From positions 4,737,360 to 4,801,359 of the forward strand of contig LR594584.1 of assembly GCA_901538445.1 (NCBI GenBank): a stretch of 64,000 bases of DNA, written 5' to 3'. Made by a program: the position numbers and the translations under genes. Positions 28,576 to 36,230 of this stretch are shown piece after piece; position 1 is the stretch's first letter, and every line of letters begins with the position of its first letter. Source of the DNA: Gemmataceae bacterium (GTDB lineage Bacteria; Planctomycetota; Planctomycetia; Gemmatales; Gemmataceae). The notes below the pieces were generated by a model. That model searched no databases and was not told where the DNA came from. It saw only the letters and a list, made by a program, of their open reading frames with translations.

Positions 28576-29472
28576 TTAGAAGTCCGACACGGCGAGCACC
28601 TCACCGACCGCGAACGTGCTGACCGCGTGCAGGACGGCGACGTTCAGGTTCGGGCCGAGGTGCCGCACCGACCCGTCGCAGAACACGGCGTTCGCCCCGG
28701 TCGGGTGGAAGGCGTACACCCCGTCGAAGTTCGAGCAGTTCACGGCGCACGTGCCTGGGGCGAGCGTGCCGGTCTTCGGGTCGTGGCCGCGGGACTCGAT
28801 GTGGTTCTGCGTGTGCGCCCACGGTCCCTTGACCGCCCCACCGGGGACCAACTCGCCGCTGTTCGTGCCGACGTTCCACCGCGTCGGGCGGCCGGCCACC
28901 TCGAAGAACGCGGCCGTGGTCGAGAGGCCGTCGGTGACGTCGGCGGACTTGAGTTCGACGTTCGGCATGAAGACCCCGTCCCGCGGCGTGCCGGGCGGGT
29001 ACAGGGGGCCGATCACCGCGGGCAGGATGCCGCCGTTGGCGGCGTAGTCGGAGCACGCCGCGGACCACTTGCCGCCCGCGTCGCCCCACGGCCCGCCCGC
29101 CTCGCGGTCGGTGACCGCCGACGGGCACTGGTAGATCGCCACCCGGGTCGCGACCGCGGCCCGGTTGTCGGGGTGCCGCCACGGGAGGTCGCGGCGGTAC
29201 TTCTTGTACGCGGCCTCCTCGCCGGCGTAGGGCAGCAGCAGCGTGGCCCAGCCGACGTCGGACGTGTTGAACCCGCGGGGCGGGAACTTCCCGTGCTTGG
29301 CCTCGTAGGCGTGGAGCGCCGCGCCGACGGCCCGGAGGTTGTCCGCACACGCCGCCCGCGCGGCCTTCTCGCGCAGCCCCTGCACGGCCGGCAGCGCGGT
29401 GCCGACGAGAACCAGCCCCGCCGCCGCGGCGACGAGCAGTTCGACCTGTGCGATCCCTGTGCGGCGGGTCAC
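28576..29472 (-). CDS. DUF1559 pseudopilin-like protein, atypical signal
   Basis: Starts at GTG (29472) and is 298 residues long. The N-terminal helix GIAQVELLVAAAAGLVLVGT replaces the usual [20 protein letters not shown] of type IV pilin-like DUF1559 proteins; the Glu at +5 remains but the rest is diverged. The C-terminal DUF1559 domain is intact (PPRGFNTSDVGWATLLLPY, YAANGGILP, FHPTGANAVFCDGSVRHL). It is probably inner-membrane-anchored and processed by a prepilin peptidase if the signal is still recognised. Its neighbour 10 bp upstream has the canonical signal. Confidence 0.9.
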   Translation of the reverse strand: MTRRTGIAQVELLVAAAAGLVLVGTALPAVQGLREKAARAACADNLRAVGAALHAYEAKHGKFPPRGFNTSDVGWATLLLPYAGEEAAYKKYRRDLPWRHPDNRAAVATRVAIYQCPSAVTDREAGGPWGDAGGKWSAACSDYAANGGILPAVIGPLYPPGTPRDGVFMPNVELKSADVTDGLSTTAAFFEVAGRPTRWNVGTNSGELVPGGAVKGPWAHTQNHIESRGHDPKTGTLAPGTCAVNCSNFDGVYAFHPTGANAVFCDGSVRHLGPNLNVAVLHAVSTFAVGEVLAVSDF

Positions 29473-29482
29473 GGGCGTCTCC

Positions 29483-30487
29483 TCAGTAGTCGGTGTCGGA
29501 GGCGACCTCGCCCGCGGCCGGGGTGCTGATGGCCAATAGGGTGTTGATGTTCATCGACGGCTTCAGGAACCGCACCGAGCCGTCGCAGAACGCGGCGTGC
29601 GCGCCGGCCGGGTGGAACGAGTACAGCCCGTCGAAGTTCGAGCAGTTCACGGTACACGGCCCGGGAGACGTCACCCCGTCGTAGCTGTGCCCGCGGGCCT
29701 CGATGTGGTTATCGACGTGCGCCCACGGCCCCTTCACCTGCCCGCCGTTGACGATCAGACCCGTGTCCTGGCCCGCCCGCCACATGAACGGACGCGCGGC
29801 CGTCTCGAACACCATCACGGTGCTCGACGTTCCGTCGGTGATGCCGACGATCTTCGAGACCTGGCCGGTATTCGACGCGGTCCGCGACATGATTGAGCCC
29901 TCACGTGAGGTGCCGAAGGGGTACTGTGGCAGCGCGAGGGCGTTCGTGCCCGCCGCGTTCTGAATGTAGTTCGGCAGGATGCCGCCGTTGGCGACGTAGT
30001 CCATGCACGCGGCCTCCCACGTCACCGCGCCGACCGGGGCGGCGAAGGTCGCGGTGTCCGTGGCCAGGCGGTCGGGCTTGGGGCTGGTCGGGCAGAGGTA
30101 GGACTTCACGCGACTCTTCACCGCCGCCTGGTTGTCCGGGTGCCGCCAGTTCTTGTCCCGCTGGTAGAGGGTGTAGATGTTCGATTGCTCCAGGTACGGC
30201 AGGATGAGGAGCGACCAACTCACCTCGCCCATGATCGGGATCGGCGTGCCGGTGAGCGCCGGCGTCTGGAGCCCGCGGGGCGGGTACTTTCCCTCGGCCG
30301 ATTCGTAGTTGGCGACCGCCAGCGCGATCTGCTTCATGTTGTTGGAGCAACTCATCCGGGCCGCGGCCTCGCGGACCTTCTGGACCGCGGGCAGGAGCAG
30401 CCCGATGAGGACGGCGATGATGGCGATCACCACCAGCAGTTCGATGAGCGTGAACCCGGGGCGGGGGGCCGGTTGCCGTGGCGTCAT
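29483..30487 (-). CDS. DUF1559 pseudopilin-like protein, canonical
   Basis: A 334-residue protein with the textbook class III/prepilin N-terminus [20 protein letters not shown], cleaved after Gly by prepilin peptidase, then the conserved [20 protein letters not shown]. The body is DUF1559 with [19 protein letters not shown] and the C-terminal [18 protein letters not shown] signature. The ATG at 30487 overlaps the stop of the upstream lipoprotein gene by 4 nt (ATGA). DUF1559 proteins are highly expanded in planctomycetes and may form surface fibres; that role is not proven. Confidence 0.95.
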   Translation of the reverse strand: MTPRQPAPRPGFTLIELLVVIAIIAVLIGLLLPAVQKVREAAARMSCSNNMKQIALAVANYESAEGKYPPRGLQTPALTGTPIPIMGEVSWSLLILPYLEQSNIYTLYQRDKNWRHPDNQAAVKSRVKSYLCPTSPKPDRLATDTATFAAPVGAVTWEAACMDYVANGGILPNYIQNAAGTNALALPQYPFGTSREGSIMSRTASNTGQVSKIVGITDGTSSTVMVFETAARPFMWRAGQDTGLIVNGGQVKGPWAHVDNHIEARGHSYDGVTSPGPCTVNCSNFDGLYSFHPAGAHAAFCDGSVRFLKPSMNINTLLAISTPAAGEVASDTDY

Positions 30488-30906
30488 TTGCGCACCTCAA
30501 AGGTGTCCAGGACGTTCTCGCGTTCCGCGACGGTGATCTTGGTGAACGGCTTGGTGGCGGTGGCGAACCGGCCCTTGAGGCGGTCTGCCCCGGCCTCGCC
30601 GGCGTCGTTGTACTCGGGCCACACGAGGGTCACGGCGTACTCGCCTGCCGGCGCGCCGTCGTACTTGCCGAACGTGCTGACCTGGAATGCGCCGTCTGCG
30701 TCGGCGACCGCCATAGACCGGGCCTTCGAGGTCGATCCGTCGGTGGGGTGGAGCGTCACAATCGCCCCCTGACCGGGGAGCCCCTCGACCACGACCCGCC
30801 CCTTCACGGGGTAGATGCCGGCCCGGCCCGAACCGCCGCACCCGACGAGTGCCACCGCCAGTGCCGCGAGCGCGAGTCGCCGGGGACCAATGATCGGAAG
30901 GGACAT
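30484..30906 (-). CDS. lipoprotein with carboxypeptidase-regulatory-like beta domain
   Basis: ATG at 30906 begins a lipoprotein signal with lipobox ALVGC (about 140 residues); the longer upstream frame is not coding. The mature protein starts with [21 protein letters not shown] and continues as a single Ig/transthyretin-like beta domain ([34 protein letters not shown]). This small lipoprotein type commonly precedes DUF1559 genes in planctomycetes. As the first gene of the operon it may anchor the system to the membrane. Confidence 0.9.
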   Translation of the reverse strand: MSLPIIGPRRLALAALAVALVGCGGSGRAGIYPVKGRVVVEGLPGQGAIVTLHPTDGSTSKARSMAVADADGAFQVSTFGKYDGAPAGEYAVTLVWPEYNDAGEAGADRLKGRFATATKPFTKITVAERENVLDTFEVRK

Positions 30907-31266
30907 CGCCACCGGGGAGTTAAGCGCGGATACAGGCCGCCCCAACCATGGCAACTCCCATGCCGACTGGATGTAACGGCACCTGCCGCGGGATTCACAG
31001 GGGGAAGTGGCGAGACTGAACTCGATTGTGACCACAAAGTAGCCACTGCTGGAAATGTGACGACCAGACCCCGAGGCAAGTGGCTGACTCGATCCTTGGT
31101 CGCTTGAAACTTGTGGCCTGTCGCTGCCCGGACGCGGGACTCTTGATGTCTCGCTTATGGGCAAATGAGCCAACGGGCCTGAATTGTAGATCGGCGCACT
31201 CGGCCCGAAAGCACGCCCCTCCCGGGACGACAGCGGAACGAAGCCGGGTGGGAAGCACCCGTCATC
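30907..31266. other. 360-bp intergenic region upstream of the pseudopilin operon
   Basis: Holds no supported gene. The short frames here have neither conserved motifs nor a credible ribosome binding site. The promoter of the 24.3-30.9 kb operon must lie here or just upstream of 30906, but I see no clear -35/-10 pair. The middle is less GC-rich than the surroundings. Confidence 0.5.
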
Positions 31267-31803
31267 TCACCCCGGTGCCTGGGTGACGACGCTGACCTGC
31301 TTGCGGGCGAGGTTGATCTGGAGGGCCGGCAGCGCGAGCTTGCGGACGAGGGCCAGCGCCTTGAGGGCGGACAGGTACCGCTTGTGGGCGGCGTCCATGC
31401 GGCGCTGGTTGTAATCCGCCTGGCGGAATGATGCGTCCTTCGCCTGCGCCGCCCGGATGTCAGCGTCCTGGACCTGGAGCCAGCACGCCGCCACCCGCTC
31501 GACCAGGAGCCGCTCCACCGGGGTCGGGTTGTCGCCGAGCAGCTCCTTCCGCATGGCCTCCAGCTTGGCGACGACGGCCTCGCGGACGGACAGATCCTTG
31601 CCCGTGATCGCCTCGACAAACGACCGCTGCGCGCACCTTGCCAGGTTGCCGCCCAACAGCTCGACGTTCTCGGGCTTCTCCAGCAACTTGCGGAGCGTCG
31701 GAACCGTCGTCTGGTCCCCGTCGGCCGCTCGCTTGAGCAACGCCCGCACGCCCTCGGAGGTCGTCGGCACCGCCACCTCAGTCGCCTTGGTCGTTTCTGC
31801 CAC
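31267..31803 (-). CDS. planctomycete hypothetical, C-terminal module of a two-module family
   Basis: The start is placed at GTG 31803 because an AGAGGAAG sequence lies just upstream; a longer in-frame ORF reaches 31989, but its N-terminal part is frameshifted relative to the family. The 178-residue product (VAETTKATEVAVP start) is helical, with LRKLLEKPENVELLGGNLAR and a C-terminal MDAAHKRYLSALKALALVRK helix. The same module forms the C-terminal half of the protein at 31994-32926. Helical and cytoplasmic; function unknown. Confidence 0.65.
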   Translation of the reverse strand: MAETTKATEVAVPTTSEGVRALLKRAADGDQTTVPTLRKLLEKPENVELLGGNLARCAQRSFVEAITGKDLSVREAVVAKLEAMRKELLGDNPTPVERLLVERVAACWLQVQDADIRAAQAKDASFRQADYNQRRMDAAHKRYLSALKALALVRKLALPALQINLARKQVSVVTQAPG

Positions 31804-31813
31804 GCGTCTTCCT

Positions 31814-31989
31814 CTACTCCCCGCGGTTGTGCTGACGATACCCGGCTGCGACCAGCGCCGCCCGAACCAGCGTGTCAGCGAGGTCGTCCAAAGGAGGCCG
31901 ACGGTCCCGCCCCCGACGTACTCGCGGACGACCCGGCCGCCCTCGCGCCGGGACCGCGTGTAGTACCGGCCGTTGTGGTCCCACCCCAT
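31814..31989 (-). pseudogene. damaged N-terminal module of the same family
   Basis: It begins MGWDHNGRYYTRSRREGGRV, parallel to the start of the neighbouring paralogue (GKWYLYRNRRVNGQPRKEYL). After REYVGGG the coding signal moves to another frame, which reads DDLADTLVRAALVAAGYRQH followed by NRGE and TAG. The intact paralogue reads YALGFHKHHRGEWRMRR there, so both an internal deletion with frameshift (176 nt, not divisible by three) and a possible TGG-to-TAG change are visible. Confidence 0.6.
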
Positions 31990-31993
31990 TGAG

Positions 31994-32926
31994 TTACACC
32001 TGTGCGGTTGCCCCGCTCCCGCTTCCGTTGACCACGGTCTGCGACGCGGCCACGTTGAGCTGGGCCAGGATCGTCGGGGTCTGGAGCCTGCGGACCCGGG
32101 CCAGTTCCCGCACCGCCTCCGACAGCCGCGTCTGGGCGCGGGTCAGGGCCGCGTCCAGGTGCGCCCGGTCCCGCGGGGCGGACGGCGGGCGGACGGTGAG
32201 TTCCAGTTCGAGGGCGTGGGTCGCGAGCCACCCGTTGACCACCCGCCGGGCCAGCACCTCCTCCAGCACCGTCGGCCGGTCCCCGAGCAACTCCTGCCGC
32301 AGGGCGTTGGCCTTTTCCGCGATGCCGGCCTTCCACACCGGGTCACCCCCGCCCGCGGCGTGGACCAGTTGGTGCGTCGCCTGCCGCCCGAGGTCGCCGA
32401 TCCAGGTCACCCACTTCCGGTCGCGGACCAGCGCGTGGACCTTCTCAATTGCCCCCGGGTCACCCGCGCGGGCCTTGGCGAACACCTCGACGGCCTCGGC
32501 GTCGCCGGCCGGGGCGTCGTACTTGACCGCCGGTGACGGACCGGCGGCCCGCTTCTGGAGTTCGTTGATTGCGCTGGTAAGGGCCGCGAGGTCGCGCCTC
32601 ATTCTCCACTCTCCCCGGTGATGCTTGTGGAAGCCCAACGCGTACAGGATTCCGTCGGCAACGGTCCGCAACTCGGCGTTCGCATCTCGGGCCACGGCGA
32701 GCACGCCGTCGACCCGGTTGCGGAACCTGGCCCGGTGCTTCCGGGTCAGCCGGCGGAGCTTGGCCTGCCGCCGCTGGAGCCGGTCGAGGTCGTGGGCCAT
32801 CAGTGCCCCGAAGCCGGCCACGAGCGGGTCATTCTGTGCGGCCAGGTACTCCTTCCGCGGCTGCCCGTTCACCCGCCGGTTGCGGTACAGGTACCACTTT
32901 CCGCCGTGCCGCAGTTCCCGCCCCAT
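31994..32926 (-). CDS. planctomycete hypothetical, fused two-module paralogue
   Basis: A 310-residue basic protein. The N-terminal module (about 1-120) starts with an aromatic/arginine-rich YLYRNRRVNGQPRKEYL, then a helix rich in Arg and Lys, ending in GILYALGFHKHHRGEWRMRR. The C-terminal module has GDPGAIEKVHALVRD, LANALRQELLGDRP-like helices and a terminal ALTRAQTRLSEAVRELARVR helix. It corresponds to the pseudogene plus the gene directly downstream (4-nt gap), fused in one frame. The family function is not known to me; the basic N-terminus hints at nucleic-acid binding. Confidence 0.7.
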   Translation of the reverse strand: MGRELRHGGKWYLYRNRRVNGQPRKEYLAAQNDPLVAGFGALMAHDLDRLQRRQAKLRRLTRKHRARFRNRVDGVLAVARDANAELRTVADGILYALGFHKHHRGEWRMRRDLAALTSAINELQKRAAGPSPAVKYDAPAGDAEAVEVFAKARAGDPGAIEKVHALVRDRKWVTWIGDLGRQATHQLVHAAGGGDPVWKAGIAEKANALRQELLGDRPTVLEEVLARRVVNGWLATHALELELTVRPPSAPRDRAHLDAALTRAQTRLSEAVRELARVRRLQTPTILAQLNVAASQTVVNGSGSGATAQV

Positions 32927-32978
32927 GACCGCGCCCCCGTGTGCTACACCTCGGACGGTTGCCCCGCTCCCGGCCGGT

Positions 32979-33236
32979 TCAGGTTCCGTTGCCGCTGCCG
33001 GCCGACTCGGCGAGGAGCAGACGCGCGAGCGCCAATCGGTCCGAAGCAGACAACTGCTTCGCGAGTTCCAAGAGGGCGGTCACGACTGGCGCGGGAGGTC
33101 CGTCGGGAATCGGCAGCGGAGTGTGTTGGGGGGGTACCGGCGTGTCGCGGCGCGTGGTGTGGGGCCGGCTGCAGCAAGCAGACGAGACGGTGCGGTGACC
33201 GGAGGAAACGTCCGGTTGTCCGGTGGAACCCACCAC
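32979..33236 (-). CDS. possible small helical protein
   Basis: An 85-codon frame 52 bp upstream of, and on the same strand as, the two-module gene. Only the C-terminal third looks like real protein: an amphipathic helix VVTALLELAKQLSASDRLAL followed by ARLLLAESAGSG, resembling short helical N-terminal domains common in antitoxins and planctomycete small proteins. The N-terminal 45 residues are rich in Ser, Pro and Arg, so the true start may be downstream. Low certainty. Confidence 0.35.
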   Translation of the reverse strand: MVGSTGQPDVSSGHRTVSSACCSRPHTTRRDTPVPPQHTPLPIPDGPPAPVVTALLELAKQLSASDRLALARLLLAESAGSGNGT

Positions 33237-33468
33237 AGAACCCCTGTGCTTCCGGCGCGTGGACGCTTGACCGGTGCCGGGTCTACCCGAGCGAGCGCGG
33301 GCGGATCGGGACCAGGCACCCGCGCGGGTGATCCACGGTTGGGACCACCCGCGCGGGCGGAAACACGAGGTGCAGTTCGGTCATATGGCGGCCGCTGAGT
33401 CCCCCGCAACGAGGCGAGTGGCGACCTCGATCCGGTACCGCCCGGCCGGCGGTGCCGACCGTTCCGGA

Positions 33469-33790
33469 TCAACTGTGCCTCACGACGCCCAGGCTCGCGC
33501 CGCCTTGGGGTGCGTTGAGCTCGTCGAGTTTGTTCATCATCTGAACGCTGTGTACGAGTGAGATGCCGGCCGCCATCGCGCCGGCCACGTGAACGGCTTC
33601 GCCCATCTCGGCCTCGCTCACGGACATCTTGTGGAGCGTGGTGGTGTAAGAGTCGATGCAGTACGGGCACTTGAGAGCGTGGGCCACGGCGAGTGCGATC
33701 AGGGCCTTTTCACGCCGGGTGAGATTCCCGTCCCCCGTCGCCTGGCCGTAGTACGCGAAAAAGGTTTCGGCCACCCGCTTCAAAGAGCCT
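33469..33790 (-). pseudogene. carboxymuconolactone-decarboxylase/AhpD-like protein, 5'-truncated
   Basis: From about SLKRVAETFFAYYG the frame matches the CMD/AhpD peroxidase-like family, with the redox pair in LKCPYCIDSYTTT and the conserved REKALIALAVAHA. It resembles the arsenosugar-biosynthesis-associated CMD subgroup (VSEAEMGEAVHVAGAM, LVHSVQMMNKL). The frame extends upstream to 33930, but that part is nonsense, while another frame there encodes a different protein remnant. The N-terminus is therefore missing or frame-displaced, and the gene is probably dead or a fragment. Confidence 0.65.
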
Positions 33791-33985
33791 GTTGATGGGA
33801 AGCTGGTGGGTGTCGTCCACCTTGATGTACAGGTGGAGCGTCTCCGCGAGGCCAACAGCTCGATCAAGCAGTGTGTCGGGGTCAGCCAATCGGTTGACCA
33901 CTTTGATTTCGTGGCCGTCGAGCAGACCACGCTCTTGGAGTACTTTCAGGCAGCAGCAGCTTGATCGCAGTCCCTGAGTTTCATC
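33791..33985 (-). pseudogene. unidentified gene remnant joined to the CMD fragment
   Basis: In the frame offset from the CMD fragment the sequence encodes CLKVLQERGLLDGHEIKVVN followed by RLADPDTLLDRAVGLAETLH and LYIKVDDTHQLPINRLFEA, which reads as genuine protein. An ATG at 33985 begins [12 protein letters not shown] in yet another frame and stops. I do not recognise the family. At least one frameshift and one junction separate these pieces. The 264 bp upstream (33986-34249) contain no gene. Confidence 0.4.
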
Positions 33986-34249
33986 ACTCGGTCCTCTCTA
34001 ATCGTTGGTTCGCGGCCCACGTCGCTGGGTCCGGTCCGGTGCGCTGTCGGTCCGCCTCTGCTCCAACTCGCCGGAACCGCATCAGGGCACCTCGGGGGAC
34101 GCTGCTCCACACGGCGACATCTTGAGAACTGGGCAGATTTTCTTGAAAGGAACTTGCCGCTATCGGGTACAGCTCCAAACATAGTGACCTTACGGCAGCT
34201 ATCAAGGCACCACCTACCCCGTCGACCCGTCGCATCCGCAGGAGCGGTC

Positions 34250-34455
34250 ATGAGTCATCGCCGCGGCTTCACCCTGATCGAGTTGCTGGTGGTGATCGCG
34301 ATCATCGCGGTCCTCATCGGCCTGCTACTGCCCGCCGTGCAAAAGGTGCGGTCCGCGGCCGCCCGCATGAGCAGCGCGAACGATTTGAAGCAGACCGGTG
34401 TGGCGTTCCACAGCTTCGAGTCCGCCAACGGGTTCTTCCCCAACGGGGGCGGGTA
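34250..34455 (+). pseudogene. DUF1559 pseudopilin, 5' fragment only
   Basis: A good ribosome binding site (GGAG at 34241-34244) precedes ATG 34250. The product starts with a canonical prepilin-like helix ([20 protein letters not shown]) and [19 protein letters not shown], then ends as DUF1559 sequence near GGGYP (residue 70). The frame continues to 34582, but as antisense of an ABC permease. Only the first quarter of a normal DUF1559 gene (about 300 residues) survives. Confidence 0.85.
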
Positions 34456-34725
34456 TCCGATCAGCACGCTCAGCGCCGCGACGGCGGCCCCGAGTGCCAC
34501 CGTGAACGCGATGGTGCCTCGGCCGAACGGTTCGCCGAGCAGTTCGCCGTACGCTCGCAGGGTCCAGGTGCCCGGCCGGTAGAAGCCCGTTCCGCCGTCG
34601 GAGCTTTCGTACAGGCTGACGCGTAGCAGGAGCAGCAACGGGCCGGCGAAGAGGGCGAGGAGCAGCGCCGCGGCGGGGGCCGACAGCAGCCACGGAACGG
34701 CCAGTTGTGTGCGCCGCGGTGTCAC
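34450..34725 (-). pseudogene. ABC transporter permease, 5' fragment only
   Basis: The GTG at 34725 overlaps the stop of the substrate-binding gene (GTGA), as in an intact transporter operon. The first 90 or so residues are a typical spermidine/putrescine-type permease N-terminus: membrane helix LLSAPAAALLLALFAGPLLL, then a periplasmic segment ([18 protein letters not shown]) and a second helix. Homology stops at LIGYP, where the sequence becomes the antisense of the DUF1559 fragment. The remaining two thirds of the permease are gone. Confidence 0.8.
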
Positions 34726-35869
34726 GACTTGCGGAGGACCTCCTGCTCCCACGTCCTCTTGATCCGCTCCCAGTCTTTGAAGTATGTCTCGTAAGGGTAG
34801 TACCGCATCGCGCGGAACTGTTCGTCGGTGTGTGGGTACGTCCGCGCCCAAACCGCGTCGGCCGCGGCCACTTCCCTGGCGGCCTCAACGTGCGACGTGC
34901 CCGCGCCGCGTTTCGCCACCGCGGTCTGCACGTCCTTGCTCAATAGGTAGTCAATGGCGACCTCGGCCAGTTCCGCGTTCGGCGTGTCGGCCGGGATCAC
35001 CCACATGAGTTGGACGAACGCGCGGTCGGCGTCGGGCGTCGTGAAGCCCACCACCTCGGGCTTGTCCTTCACCGTGCGCAGCACAGCGACGCTGTGCGCG
35101 TTGCCCGCGGCGAAGGTTCCTTGCAGCAGGTCCTGAGCCATCTTTGTACCGGTCGGCCACCAGAGCCGGACGCGGTCGCGCTCGCGCCTGGCGAAATCGA
35201 GGACGCCGCTCAGGTCGTTGGTGAGGGCCGCGTGAGCCGTGCCGGGCTTCCCGTCGGCCGCGACCTTCATGCACGCGAACGTGTAGAGCGACATGTAGAA
35301 CGAGTCGTACAGGGCGAGCTTGCGGTTGAAGTCGCCGCGGAGCAGGTCGCCCCACCCGGCCGGTTCGGCCCCCACCTGCCGCCTGTCCCACACGAGCGTC
35401 ATCGCCGACTCGTGGAACGTGACCCCGTACCGCTCCTTCGCGACCCAGTTGTCGAGTGCCACGGGCGCCAGTGCCTTGTGGTTCGGCACCCTGTCGAAGT
35501 CGATCTGTCGGAACATGCCGCTCTTGATGGCGGGGTAGCCTTGCGTCGCGTCGGTCAGCACGAGGTCGTACGCGGGCTGCCCCTTGGGCGAGGCTTTCAG
35601 CTTGCCGATGGAGTCCCACCAACCGGCGTCGAGAACGACCTTCGCACCGGTCCCGGCCTCGAACGGCTCGACAAAGTGCTCCTGGAAGAGCTTGTCCAGC
35701 CCAGAGTAGACGAAGATCGTGAGAGTGCGACCACGGAAATCGGTGCCCGATGGGGCGGCGGGCTCGAACACCCACCGAGGATGCTGGCCCCGACCGCGGT
35801 CCCTGCGGCGCGGAGGAACGAGCGGCGGTCGGGGCCGTACGCGCGGGCGCTGACATCGGGACATTTCAT
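34722..35869 (-). pseudogene. PotD-like polyamine ABC transporter binding protein, frameshifted
   Basis: The body is a periplasmic binding protein of the spermidine/putrescine type (RTLTIFVYSGLDKLFQEHF, DLVLTDATQGYPAI, VIPADTPNAELAEVAIDYLL). In its own frame it begins with nonsense. A different frame from ATG 35869 encodes MKCPDVSARAYGPDRRSFLR followed by AAGTAVGASILGGC, a twin-arginine signal with lipobox. The two halves must be joined by a one-base shift near 35740-35790, within a GC-rich stretch, so the gene is frameshifted or carries a sequencing error. The permease that follows is truncated, which supports true decay. Confidence 0.75.
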
Positions 35870-36230
35870 AAGATATCAATGTATCCTGATCCCCCCGCCG
35901 GGCAACTGCGAGCCGGCCCTGAAGCGAAGCGGTGCGATCCTTGGCGCGTTCCTGTTGGTCGGCGCGGCCGCCGGTGCGATCTTCTCTACGATGCGCCGCA
36001 GCACTGGAGCTTTGAACGTGCCGCCCGACTCACGTGTCTCGCGTGCCACGTTGAACCGACCGGGGAGAGCGTCCACCGAATGATGTTCCACGAGAAGGCG
36101 ATCGGTTGCGAAAGCTGCCACGGTCCCGGCTCGCGGCACCTCGAACTCCACACGATGAGGAACCTCGTACCCGGCGAACGGGACTTCACCATTGTGAACC
36201 CGGGTACGCTCTCCCGCCCGTTGCTCGAAT

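Noticed and set aside
26050-28604. A single 941-residue protein covering DUF1501 and upstream sequence
   Set aside because: The upstream part of that frame is a shadow of the DUF1549/DUF1553 gene; the Tat signal at 27041 marks the real start.
31080-31286. Small plus-strand gene in the gap upstream of the pseudopilin operon
   Set aside because: It has no ribosome binding site and no protein-like pattern, and it overlaps the 3' end of the opposite-strand gene.
34460-34582. Extension of the DUF1559 fragment to its in-frame stop
   Set aside because: Beyond about residue 70 the sequence is antisense of the ABC permease and not DUF1559.
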